A program made the translations under genes and the position numbers. A stretch of 12,969 bases of DNA from Porphyromonadaceae bacterium (GTDB lineage: Bacteria > Bacteroidota > Bacteroidia > Bacteroidales > Paludibacteraceae): positions 1-12,969 of the forward strand of contig CAJPPQ010000024.1 of the NCBI GenBank assembly GCA_905372605.1. Direction: 5' to 3'. The notes under the pieces are model-generated. The model saw nothing but the letters and a program-made list of their open reading frames with translations, had not been told where the DNA came from and did not search any database. This document shows positions 1 to 7,381 of the stretch, in pieces. How positions within the stretch are numbered: the first letter of the stretch is position 1; each line of letters begins with the position of its first letter.

Positions 1-55
1 GTTTATAATATAAAAAAAATAAAAATCACTGATAATAAGATGATTGTAGTTGTAA

Positions 56-73
56 ATAGATAAAAATATCTAT
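56..73. repeat. short AT-rich perfect inverted repeat
   Basis: ATAGATA (56-62) and TATCTAT (67-73) form a perfect 7-bp inverted repeat around a 4-base A loop. The stem has only one G:C pair and there is no adjoining T-run on either strand, so it is unlikely to be an intrinsic terminator. It could be an operator or 5'-leader structure for a gene to the left of the window, or chance in AT-rich DNA. Confidence 0.3.
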
Positions 74-87
74 CTTGTACAGCGATA

Positions 88-95
88 CAAAGATA
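88..95 (-). promoter_or_regulatory. possible leftward Bacteroidetes -7 element
   Basis: Read on the minus strand these bases are TATCTTTG, a full match to the Bacteroidetes -7 consensus TAnnTTTG. If real, it would drive a gene left of the window and make 1-183 a divergent promoter region. I see no well-spaced -33 partner and no gene start in the remaining 87 bases, so this is weak. Confidence 0.25.
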
Positions 96-150
96 ATAAT
101 TTTTATAAAAACAAGTAGCTTTTCTATCAATAAAAAGCAAAAAAATCACT

Positions 151-158
151 TAACTTTG
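151..158 (+). promoter_or_regulatory. Bacteroidetes -7 promoter element for aroB
   Basis: TAACTTTG matches the TAnnTTTG consensus recognised by the primary sigma factor of Bacteroidetes. It ends 25 bases before the aroB ATG at 184, which would give a short leader of roughly 15-20 bases. No clear TTG-type -33 element is visible at the usual spacing, but that element is often poorly conserved. This is the best-supported promoter in the window. Confidence 0.6.
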
Positions 159-183
159 CACTGCAAAAAGCCCCTAACATCCG

Positions 184-1221
184 ATGAAAATATTGTATTC
201 GAACTTAGTGCGAAGTATTGAGAAAATAGTAGGTAAATATCGCGACGATGGTATATTTGTCGTTATAGATAGTACTGTATATGATATATTTATAGATATT
301 ATAGAAAGCCTTCGAAGTACAGGCATAAGGTCGGTATATAAGATAGTAGCCGTCGAGAACACTAAGTCGATAGACGAAGCCGTGTCGCTATGGCAATGGC
401 TTGGTAATGAGGGAGCAAACCGCCAATCGTTGATCGTAAATATTGGAGGCGGTATCACTACCGACCTTGGAGGCTTCGTGGCAGCAACCTTCAAAAGAGG
501 CTGTGATTTCGTGAATATTCCTACCACACTTATGGCAATGGTAGACGCATCGATAGGCGGTAAGACGGGGATAAACTTTGCCGGTCTGAAAAACGAAGTG
601 GGTGTCTTTGCCGACCCCAAATGGATATTGATAGATACAGATTTAATAGATACGTTGCCTTATACGGCAAAAGCCGACGGATATGCCGAAATGCTCAAAT
701 ACGGTCTTATATCGGACTCCGATTTGCTACGGCAGACATACGATATCGATTTGGAGAATATCGATAAAAAACTTCTTAGCAATCTGATAAAAAGAGATAT
801 AGAGATTAAGCAATATCTGGCGAAGATAGACCGATACGACCGCAACGAACGGCGAGCATTGAACTTCGGGCATACGTTTGCACACGCTTTTGAGGCTCTG
901 GCAGCAAACCGAAAAATAGAGCTTACTCACGGGCACGCTGTCGCTTGGGGAATGGTGTGCGAACTCTATCTGTCGGTAATACACTACAAGTTCCCCAAAA
1001 AAGAGCTCCACCGACTGCACTCTTTTGTAAAAGAGCATTATACAGCCATACCGATTGGTTGCCGCGACTTCGATGAAATATATGCCTTTATGCAGCACGA
1101 TAAAAAGAACACTATCAATACGATAAACTTCACCTTGCTCGAAGATATAGGCAAATTTCACTGCAACTGCAAATCGTCGAAAGACGAAATCTACGAGGCA
1201 CTCGAGTATGTGTTTTTATAA
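184..1221 (+). CDS. aroB: 3-dehydroquinate synthase (AroB)
   Basis: This cytoplasmic enzyme converts DAHP to 3-dehydroquinate, the second step of the shikimate pathway, using NAD and a divalent metal. The 345-residue product shows the family motifs in order: the NAD-binding glycine motif GGGITTDLGG (88-97), IPTTLMAMVDASIGGKTGIN (112-131), AEMLKYG (168-174) with metal ligand E169, LNFGHTFAHAFE with H230 and H234, and HGHAVAWGM with H249. A DKKN motif follows near 306-309. The length is that of Bacteroidales AroB, with a slightly short N-terminus. The ATG at 184 lies just downstream of a TAACTTTG promoter element. The gene converges on the polysaccharide operon and is probably a housekeeping flank rather than part of it. 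All catalytic residues I can place are present, so I see no reason to assign it to the sedoheptulose-7-phosphate cyclases. Confidence 0.93.
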   Translation: MKILYSNLVRSIEKIVGKYRDDGIFVVIDSTVYDIFIDIIESLRSTGIRSVYKIVAVENTKSIDEAVSLWQWLGNEGANRQSLIVNIGGGITTDLGGFVAATFKRGCDFVNIPTTLMAMVDASIGGKTGINFAGLKNEVGVFADPKWILIDTDLIDTLPYTAKADGYAEMLKYGLISDSDLLRQTYDIDLENIDKKLLSNLIKRDIEIKQYLAKIDRYDRNERRALNFGHTFAHAFEALAANRKIELTHGHAVAWGMVCELYLSVIHYKFPKKELHRLHSFVKEHYTAIPIGCRDFDEIYAFMQHDKKNTINTINFTLLEDIGKFHCNCKSSKDEIYEALEYVFL

Positions 1222-1317
1222 ACAAGAAGCCACGTGTAGCCGCAATATTACTATCATCTCAGAGAGAGAGACCCGATGTTGTGCCCGATTATCTCCTGCC
1301 GTTGGGTGTGTGGGGTA
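1222..1317. other. convergent intergenic region, no clear terminator
   Basis: This 96-bp gap separates the converging ends of aroB and the minus-strand operon. It contains an isolated CACGTG palindrome (1231-1236), an AG-repeat (around 1261-1270) and a short CCCGAT direct repeat. I find no GC-rich stem followed by a T-run on either strand, so transcripts may end by Rho or overlap into each other. Confidence 0.5.
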
Positions 1318-2490
1318 TTAGGTCAGATGTCTGAATAAATCTACTATCCGACAGCAAGCTTTCCCGTCGCCATAAGGATTTCGTGCCTTCGACATAGCTC
1401 GATAGATAGACTCATCGTCGAGCAACGAAGACACCTTGTCTACAATACATTGCCTATCGGTACCGACCAAAGCCACTGTGCCTGCCTCTACTGCTTCGGG
1501 GCGTTCGGTGGTATCGCGCATTACAAGTACGGGTTTGCCAAGTCCGGGAGCCTCTTCTTGTACCCCTCCGCTATCGGTAAGCAATAGGTGAGATTTCCCC
1601 ATAAGAAAGACAAAAGGAAGGTAATCGAGTGGTTCGATGAAATAGATGTTGTCGGCAGCTCTTCCTTGATGGCTATCGATATCACCGAAAATCTCTTTGA
1701 TAGGCTTGCGTACATTGGGATTGAGATGCATAGGATAAACAAAATCGACATTCGTATATTTCTTAGCCAATTCTTTGATAGACATACAGATATTCAAAAA
1801 TCCTTCACCGAAGTTCTCGCGACGATGCCCAGTGATGAGTATCAGACGTTTACCATCTTGCAGGCAACAAATATCGTAACCGATGTTCGATATCTGTCGG
1901 GTTAAACTATCGGACAATGCTTTGTCGTTTATTATCTTATTGTTTACCCATAGCAGAGCATCTATAACGGTATTGCCGGTAACAAAAATATTGTCGGCGA
2001 GAACATTCTCTTTCAATAGGTTATGTTTCGATGTCTCGGTGGGTGATAAGTGCCACCGAGCGATACGTCCCGTAATCTGACGGTTTATCTCTTCTGGCCA
2101 CGGACTGTAGATATTATATGTTCGTAAACCTGCTTCTACATGAGCTACAGGTATTTGGCTGTAAAATGCAGCCATTGCCGCAGCCATCGAAGTAGTGGTG
2201 TCGCCGTGAACAAATACAATATCGGGCTGCGACACTCGGAGTACATCACGCATTCCGAGTATTACACGCGATGTGATATCATACAAATCCTGCCCGGGCT
2301 TCATTATGTCCAAGTCATAGTCGGGCACAATATCGAAGAGCTTCAATACACTATCGAGCATCTGACGATGTTGCCCGGTGACGCAGACAATAGTCTGAAA
2401 ATCTGAAGCATACTCTTTGAATTTGTTTACTAGCGGAGCCATTTTTATTGCCTCCGGACGAGTACCGAATACCAATAGAATTTTTTTCAT
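1318..2490 (-). CDS. wecB: UDP-N-acetylglucosamine 2-epimerase, non-hydrolysing
   Basis: This enzyme interconverts UDP-GlcNAc and UDP-ManNAc in the cytoplasm, supplying ManNAc-type donors for polysaccharide. The 390-residue protein has the GT-B-like epimerase fold signatures: N-terminal GTRPEAIKMAPL (9-20), HGDTTT (95-100), HVEAGLRT (117-124), the PWPEEINRQ segment (130-138) with the conserved glutamates, TGHRRENFGEG (220-230) with H222, and LLTDSGGVQEEAPGLGKPVL (303-322) followed by TTERPEA. Length and motifs fit WecB/MnaA well. The start is an ATG 23 bp after the upstream glycosyltransferase stop. It is the last gene of the operon. No UDP-ManNAc dehydrogenase (WecC) is visible in this window, so the sugar may be used as ManNAc or oxidised by an enzyme encoded elsewhere. 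Confidence 0.94.
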   Translation of the reverse strand: MKKILLVFGTRPEAIKMAPLVNKFKEYASDFQTIVCVTGQHRQMLDSVLKLFDIVPDYDLDIMKPGQDLYDITSRVILGMRDVLRVSQPDIVFVHGDTTTSMAAAMAAFYSQIPVAHVEAGLRTYNIYSPWPEEINRQITGRIARWHLSPTETSKHNLLKENVLADNIFVTGNTVIDALLWVNNKIINDKALSDSLTRQISNIGYDICCLQDGKRLILITGHRRENFGEGFLNICMSIKELAKKYTNVDFVYPMHLNPNVRKPIKEIFGDIDSHQGRAADNIYFIEPLDYLPFVFLMGKSHLLLTDSGGVQEEAPGLGKPVLVMRDTTERPEAVEAGTVALVGTDRQCIVDKVSSLLDDESIYRAMSKARNPYGDGKACCRIVDLFRHLT

Positions 2491-2513
2491 TTTATTTACT
2501 AATTGCTAATAAG

Positions 2514-3563
2514 TTAATTCCCTACACACCCCAATAATTCCAAAGATTTTACGGGAGTGCCGTATTTTTCCCAGTATCGACGAGCATTATTTCCGAGTTT
2601 ATCACGATACTCAATGTTATTCATTATAAATAGTATAGCTTCTCCGATTGCCTCTTGGCTATTGTCTGTAATATGTATGTTTTCTCCATTTATCAAAGGA
2701 GCAGGTAAATCATTCGATAAATCGGTAGATACGATTGCCTTTCCAAGAGCTAAGTACTCTGCGAGTTTCCATCCATGACAATTCCAAAAGGCAGGAGTAT
2801 TGAAAACCGCAAATGATTTACATGTTTTATAAAGCCATGTTTTCATTGCTATTGGCTTGTGATACAGACAGTCTGCGAATAAGCTATTCGATGATTGGCT
2901 GAGTTTCGAAGATACCATTCCTCCTTCAAAGTCGATCGTTTTTATATCTTTACACGCTCTTATAAAGTTAGCTCGAGTTTTGTTTACTCCTTCATCGTTT
3001 TTATTCCATTCATCGTTGTACCACAGTGTATTAAGTGAAAATATATAATTGTTTTTTATATCGATAGTACGACTCTTTTCATAGCTTTTATATGGTAGAC
3101 GAAGAGTATACATTCTTTTATATTTTCCTAAAAACTTACGATAACTAAATGATTCTCTGGTGTATTTGATAGTTTTTGCAAGATTAGTAAGAGCAAAAAG
3201 TATAGTGTTGGCAATTCCCCAAACTCTTATTCCAAATGATGGTGCAAGCGATACCAATTTTGGATGATATTGCTTAGGAGTTAAATTAAAGTTAGCATTC
3301 ACACTTCCATATACATCACACCAATGATATAATTCTTCTATTATTTTATATGAATCATAGAAAGATATAATGTACTTGGTCGTTTTTCCGTCTTTTATAA
3401 CTACAAAAGGAAATGCTGCCATACGAGATTCGAGAGACAAAGAGACGAAAGGTTTAGAACTGAATTTTACATTTCGCCGTCCATATATTTTATATAATCC
3501 TTCTATATAAAAGCTTGTGTACAAGACATTTACTGAAGGGTCGACAATAACTTGTGGTTTCAT
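2514..3563 (-). CDS. GT-B type glycosyltransferase (GT4-like)
   Basis: This is probably a glycosyltransferase that adds one sugar to the growing glycan at the inner face of the membrane. The diagnostic part of the 349-residue protein is the C-terminal donor-binding half: NTPAFWNCHGWKLAEYLALG (255-274) then KAIVST, followed by LINGENIHI (290-298), the arrangement seen in GT4/GT1-like enzymes. The N-terminal half is divergent and I recognise no specific family in it. It starts with an ATG that overlaps the upstream GT2 stop by 4 bp (ATGA), so the two are probably translationally coupled. The DNA is visibly more AT-rich than the neighbouring wecB. Donor and acceptor cannot be read from the sequence. 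The glycosyltransferase call is reasonably sure, the family assignment less so. Confidence 0.72.
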   Translation of the reverse strand: MKPQVIVDPSVNVLYTSFYIEGLYKIYGRRNVKFSSKPFVSLSLESRMAAFPFVVIKDGKTTKYIISFYDSYKIIEELYHWCDVYGSVNANFNLTPKQYHPKLVSLAPSFGIRVWGIANTILFALTNLAKTIKYTRESFSYRKFLGKYKRMYTLRLPYKSYEKSRTIDIKNNYIFSLNTLWYNDEWNKNDEGVNKTRANFIRACKDIKTIDFEGGMVSSKLSQSSNSLFADCLYHKPIAMKTWLYKTCKSFAVFNTPAFWNCHGWKLAEYLALGKAIVSTDLSNDLPAPLINGENIHITDNSQEAIGEAILFIMNNIEYRDKLGNNARRYWEKYGTPVKSLELLGCVGN

Positions 3564-4519
3564 TTTATAATTCTATTTTTTATGATACTTAATATTTTGA
3601 GTGTTTTTTGCCATAACCTTACCATCCAACGAGGCAGACGCTTGTAATACCATACGTATATACCGTCGTGTTTACTCAAATCTATCTGCGACAATATACT
3701 GTCGACCTCTATTTTGTTGACATTGTTGTAATAATAGGGCAATAGACCGTACAACGCCAAACGTTCGTACAGATGGCGAAAATCGGTATTCTGCATAAAT
3801 ACGCCATAATCCGAAAATAGCATATGCTCAGACGGTTTGTATAATTTACCGCCGATAGCTCTATTTTTTAGTTCTACATCTTGGTTGTAATATGCCAAAG
3901 GTTTATTTAGATATGCGACTGTGTGATTCATAGCTATACGTACCCAGAGGTCGAAATCCTCGCCAAGTTTCAGAGCGGGTTTAAACCCGTTTGCCTGCTC
4001 GAAAATATGCTTCGGTACGGCAATCGAAATAGAAGTAAGTGGCATACAGAGTGTTCGGGCATATACCTTACAATAATCGATAATCCCTTTCTCAAAATCG
4101 GTATCTACTCCCACCGGAGCCACACGTTTTCGACCGTTTTTTACGATGTAATAACCTGTTCCGTATATGCCTGCTTGTGGAAATTCGTCTATAAATCGGC
4201 TCATCTCTTCAAGAAATGTCGGCTCCCACCAGTCGTCTGCATCGAGGAAACAAAGGTAGGGATATCGTGCCGATTTCACACCATTATTACGGGCAGTCGA
4301 TACCCCGGAGTTTTTTTGCGACACAATGTTGAATTTTGTCTTTAAGTCAGTTTGGCTCAATTCGGAACACAACGATTCTACGACAGACAAAGAACCGTCG
4401 GTACTACCGTCGTCGACTATTATCAACTCAAAATCGCGATATGTCTGTGACCATACTGACCGAACGGCTTTCTCTACGTACAATGCTTTGTTGTACAAGG
4501 GTATTATTACAGAAAACAT
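3560..4519 (-). CDS. family 2 glycosyltransferase
   Basis: A GT-A fold inverting glycosyltransferase of family GT2, using a nucleotide sugar at the cytoplasmic face. The 319-residue protein opens with FSVIIPLYNKALYVEKAVRS, then VDDGSTDGS (35-43), KNSGVSTARNNG (69-80), the metal-binding DADDWW (93-98) and GEDFDLWVR (186-194), whose ED is typical of the catalytic-base position. The C-terminus is basic and aromatic-rich, perhaps membrane-associating. It sits 16 bp after the preceding GT2 gene and overlaps the next gene by 4 bp. The linkage made cannot be deduced. Confidence 0.9.
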   Translation of the reverse strand: MFSVIIPLYNKALYVEKAVRSVWSQTYRDFELIIVDDGSTDGSLSVVESLCSELSQTDLKTKFNIVSQKNSGVSTARNNGVKSARYPYLCFLDADDWWEPTFLEEMSRFIDEFPQAGIYGTGYYIVKNGRKRVAPVGVDTDFEKGIIDYCKVYARTLCMPLTSISIAVPKHIFEQANGFKPALKLGEDFDLWVRIAMNHTVAYLNKPLAYYNQDVELKNRAIGGKLYKPSEHMLFSDYGVFMQNTDFRHLYERLALYGLLPYYYNNVNKIEVDSILSQIDLSKHDGIYVWYYKRLPRWMVRLWQKTLKILSIIKNRIIK

Positions 4520-4535
4520 TACAGCTTTATTTTTA

Positions 4536-5501
4536 TTACCTTAGCTTTTTTACTAATTTAGAGTATGCTCGAAATAGGGTAGGTGAGACCTTTATAAGAC
4601 AGTACAGAAATCTGTGACGTGGACTCACTGCCGTTTTTCGAAACATTTCGAAATCAACTAACCAGCTTATTTCTTTGTCTTTATCTCCATACAAATTGAA
4701 TATTTCTTCCGAAAAGAAATTGATATAATCCGAAGCAAGTATTTTGTATACAGTTCGCTTATCTATATTATCTTTGGGAATAAAGAACTTAGCAAGGCTA
4801 TTGGTAACGTGTATTGTGTCTAATATACGCTTACTGTTAATCGATTGTGTAATACTGCCTTGACGTATGCGGTAAATGTACAATATGTCGGGTATCACCT
4901 TTACAGAAGCTGCATAATAACAAACAATAGGTGTAAATAGGTTGTCCTCGTGATAGATACCCTCTTCGAAAAAAAGACTATTCTCCAACAAAAACTCTCT
5001 GCGATATAATCTTTGCCAAACACAGACAAAATGTATCTTTTCGGGTTTTAAAACAAAATAATTGTAATATTCCCAGCCATTCATCGAAAATTCATTTTGG
5101 GTATTATTACTGCTATTGTCGATAAATACATTTTTGTTATCGTCAAACATACAAGCATTGAAACACAATATATCCTGCCCATTAGCATTGTCGTGCAAAA
5201 TACTCAACGCTCTATCAGATACCCAATCATCGCTATCGACAAACCATATATACTGACCGCGAGCAGCCCGAAGTCCCGTATTACGTGCACCACTTAATCC
5301 TCTATTCTCCTGTCTGATTATCTTTATTTTTTTGTTTCTATCAGCATACTCTTTGAGTATTGCAGAACTGCCATCGGTACTACCGTCGTCGACACAAATG
5401 ACTTCGTAGTCGCTGTCGTAACTCTGATTAAGTACAGAATCCAAACATTGCGACAAATATTTTTCTACATTGTAAACGGGAATAACAATGGAAATTTTCA
5501 T
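4536..5501 (-). CDS. family 2 glycosyltransferase
   Basis: A second GT2 enzyme of 321 residues. Visible motifs are the N-terminal KISIVIPVYNVEKYLSQCLD, CVDDGSTDGS (36-45), RGLSGARNTGLRAARG (67-82), the metal-binding VDSDDW (88-93), and YHEDNLF (183-189) at the catalytic-base position. The HED form and the overall N-terminal pattern are common among Bacteroidetes capsule and EPS GT2 enzymes. The basic C-terminal tail could sit on the membrane. The gene begins after a 74-bp gap, the longest inside the operon, so it is the least tightly coupled to its upstream neighbour. Donor and acceptor are unknown. Confidence 0.9.
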   Translation of the reverse strand: MKISIVIPVYNVEKYLSQCLDSVLNQSYDSDYEVICVDDGSTDGSSAILKEYADRNKKIKIIRQENRGLSGARNTGLRAARGQYIWFVDSDDWVSDRALSILHDNANGQDILCFNACMFDDNKNVFIDNSSNNTQNEFSMNGWEYYNYFVLKPEKIHFVCVWQRLYRREFLLENSLFFEEGIYHEDNLFTPIVCYYAASVKVIPDILYIYRIRQGSITQSINSKRILDTIHVTNSLAKFFIPKDNIDKRTVYKILASDYINFFSEEIFNLYGDKDKEISWLVDFEMFRKTAVSPRHRFLYCLIKVSPTLFRAYSKLVKKLR

Positions 5502-5575
5502 AATCTCGAAATATTAAATTTTATAACCTTATCTGCAAAAAAAATAATCGTATTTGTGTAATATAGAGTATAATT
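5502..5575 (-). other. longest intra-operon gap (74 bp)
   Basis: This is the only intergenic gap above 40 bp within the minus-strand operon, between the GT10 stop and the next GT2 start. It is very AT-rich and includes an A8 run on the plus strand (5537-5544). On the coding strand I find no proper TAnnTTTG element: the only candidate has too many T residues between TA and G. I also see no terminator hairpin. Confidence 0.4.
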
Positions 5576-6520
5576 TTAATTCTCACTTACATTAAGTATG
5601 GCTTCTTCTAATGAAATAAACATCTCTGCAACAATATCTTCTGCTCCAGGTAGTAATCTTGGTTGTTTTGCGAAGTTATTGTACGTATGAATGTTTGTAT
5701 TTATTTCCTTTATAACTCTTATGAGTTCTGTGTTATCATTCTCATTCCAAAACATGATGGCATCTTTATTTAAGATATTATATTCAGGGTTATTACCTCC
5801 CCCCCAATAAATAGGAATACAACCGGCGCCGATAGCCTGAAATATTTTTTCTGTAACATAAAGAGGATGATTAGAGTTTTCCGGACATATATTGAACTTA
5901 AACTGTTTTATAAAATTGTGTTTATTATTTTTATAAGTGGAGTGGAGTTCGTCCGAGTTATTCCTGAATATTCCTGCGGCAACCACCTTATCGACAGAAG
6001 ATAAAGCATCAAACATTTTTCCTCTTATACCATTAAAGTCATGACTTGCTACTAATGAGCAAAATCGTTGTCTTTTCTCAAGATTAGGGTATCTCAATTG
6101 TCCAACCCTTATTTTTATATCGTTGTAGGTTGCCTCCGGTTCAAACATAAACATCAACCACAGAGGAAACCTTATAGAATTCTTATTAGCATAAGTAGTA
6201 AAATCGATATATAGATCGAAGTGTTGTTTTTCACAAAACGACCGATATGGCATAAATCTATCAGAGTACATATTTTCTCCAGAAAAGAAAATATTTATTC
6301 TATTCTTTCTTAAATGTATATGTTTCTTTTCGCCCAATACGGAGAAAAAATATATTTTTTTTTTCTGAGCTAAGTTGTGACTATTAATAAATCGCGAGAA
6401 CCATATTTCTTTGGGTTTCTCGCCTTTCCAAAAATTATAATATTTGATATTGCTACCAAAGTTATAACGATAATCGTAGACTCGCTGCTTTAGTGAATTA
6501 TATTGTTCTGCTATATTCAT
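5576..6520 (-). CDS. GT10 alpha-1,3/1,4-fucosyltransferase family protein
   Basis: This 314-residue protein matches family GT10, which transfers fucose from GDP-fucose, usually to GlcNAc, in Lewis-type structures. The key segment is the donor-binding motif FKFNICPENS (207-216), YVTEKIFQAIGAGCIPIYWG (221-240), closely parallel to Helicobacter pylori FutA/FutB. FFSGEN (78-83) and RFPLWLMF (117-124) are also typical. No C-terminal heptad repeats are present. The gene carries an A10 tract (codons 52-55) and a G7 tract (codons 239-241) in the coding strand. A one-base change at either would end translation soon after, so expression may be phase-variable. It is 21 bp after the deacetylase and AT-rich relative to its neighbours, hinting at separate acquisition. 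No GDP-fucose synthesis genes are in the window. Family membership is firm; linkage and acceptor are inference. Confidence 0.9.
   Translation of the reverse strand: MNIAEQYNSLKQRVYDYRYNFGSNIKYYNFWKGEKPKEIWFSRFINSHNLAQKKKIYFFSVLGEKKHIHLRKNRINIFFSGENMYSDRFMPYRSFCEKQHFDLYIDFTTYANKNSIRFPLWLMFMFEPEATYNDIKIRVGQLRYPNLEKRQRFCSLVASHDFNGIRGKMFDALSSVDKVVAAGIFRNNSDELHSTYKNNKHNFIKQFKFNICPENSNHPLYVTEKIFQAIGAGCIPIYWGGGNNPEYNILNKDAIMFWNENDNTELIRVIKEINTNIHTYNNFAKQPRLLPGAEDIVAEMFISLEEAILNVSEN
5799..5805 (-). repeat. G7 homopolymer in the GT10 gene
   Basis: Seven C on the plus strand give G7 in the coding strand, spanning the Trp-Gly-Gly codons of the conserved IYWG motif. Losing one G leads to a TAA ten codons after the shifted Trp-Gly pair, and gaining one G leads to TAA almost at once. 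Both would delete the C-terminal part of the donor-binding domain. Confidence 0.8.
6355..6364 (-). repeat. A10 homopolymer in the GT10 gene
   Basis: Ten T on the plus strand give A10 in the coding strand (codons AAA AAA AAA ATA at residues 53-56). Losing one A reaches a TAA after about 18 codons, and gaining one A reaches a TAG after about 22. Runs this long are prone to replication and transcriptional slippage. Confidence 0.85.
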
Positions 6521-6541
6521 TTCTTATTAACCAACACACTA

Positions 6542-7381
6542 CTACCTTAAAAATACTCTATTAATTTGCAATAACTCTGCTCCCTTTCTTACTATGCCAC
6601 CATAGGCTCTAACCGCAGTCTTATAGCCACACTCAGCTAAAATTGGCACTGTAGCAGTGTTATAACATCCGTATGGAAAAGCAAAATGCTCCACTTGTTT
6701 GCCTACGACAGCCTCTAATTTATGTTTTGAGGTTGAAATTTCATCTCTTTGCTCTTCGGGAGTAAGCTTGTCTAATCTCGGGTGTGTAACAGTATGAGAC
6801 CCAATGCAGCATAAGCCGCTATCCGATAGCTCTTTAATCTGGGCGACGGTAAGCGACATTTTATTTACCATATCGGCAAAAGAATAATTCCTGCCGGGAA
6901 ACCACTCTCTAAAAGCACTTTCTATCTCAGAAGTCTTAATATCGAATATTTTTTTGCGATAGGCGAGAAATTCTTCATCAGTAACTCCAAGATATTCTAA
7001 CATATACCACCACAGTAACGCTTTTTGTTCGTAGAAATCGGTTGTTACATAAATGGTAAAAGGGATATTGTACCTCTTAAAAATAGGATAAGCTATCTCA
7101 TAGTTATCTCTGTATCCGTCGTCGAAGGTGAAACACACAAACTTATGTTTGGTTTTGCCTTTCTCTATTATGTTCGTCACTTCATCGAGATTTACAAAGG
7201 CATATCCTTTTTGTCGGTATTTGAGAATAGTTTGCTCCAAGAAATCGGCAGTAATTTCAAGTTCTCTATTTGCTTCGATACGACTTCTGCTATCGACGAC
7301 CCTGTGTAGCATCAATACAACTCCCAACTCGGGGTGAGAGAGATTGTGAATCTTCCTTTTGATTTTGTCTAAGATATTCAT
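6542..7381 (-). CDS. polysaccharide deacetylase (CE4 / NodB homology)
   Basis: A metal-dependent carbohydrate esterase of family CE4, expected to remove an N-acetyl (or O-acetyl) group from a sugar in the glycan or a precursor. With the start at 7381 the protein has 279 residues. The CE4 motifs are FTFDDGY (84-90), SHTVTH (195-200, both metal-binding histidines) and FAFPYG (233-238). The N-terminus (MNILDKIKRK) lacks a signal peptide or clear membrane segment, so it may act in the cytoplasm. I chose ATG 7381 because it overlaps the upstream GT2 stop as ATGA and is preceded by a purine-rich GAGAAG stretch. An in-frame ATG at 7402 would add seven residues (MHFNEKK). The position among glycosyltransferase genes suggests a role on the same glycan. 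Confidence 0.88.
   Translation of the reverse strand: MNILDKIKRKIHNLSHPELGVVLMLHRVVDSRSRIEANRELEITADFLEQTILKYRQKGYAFVNLDEVTNIIEKGKTKHKFVCFTFDDGYRDNYEIAYPIFKRYNIPFTIYVTTDFYEQKALLWWYMLEYLGVTDEEFLAYRKKIFDIKTSEIESAFREWFPGRNYSFADMVNKMSLTVAQIKELSDSGLCCIGSHTVTHPRLDKLTPEEQRDEISTSKHKLEAVVGKQVEHFAFPYGCYNTATVPILAECGYKTAVRAYGGIVRKGAELLQINRVFLR

Noticed and set aside
174..620. 148-codon minus-strand open frame opposite aroB
   Set aside because: It is antisense to the conserved N-terminal half of AroB and has no family motif.
184..1221. AroB-like protein as a sedoheptulose-7-phosphate cyclase or aminoDHQ synthase tied to the polysaccharide operon
   Set aside because: All standard 3-dehydroquinate synthase motifs and metal ligands are present, it closely follows the Bacteroidales AroB pattern, and it lies on the opposite strand with its own promoter.
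4326..4617. Overlapping plus-strand open frames opposite the GT2 genes (72 and 93 codons)
   Set aside because: They are antisense to well-supported GT2 genes, show no recognisable domain, and look like reading-frame shadows.
5502..5575. Internal promoter before the GT2 gene at 5501
   Set aside because: The only TA...TTTG-like string on the coding strand has too many T residues between TA and G to fit the TAnnTTTG spacing.
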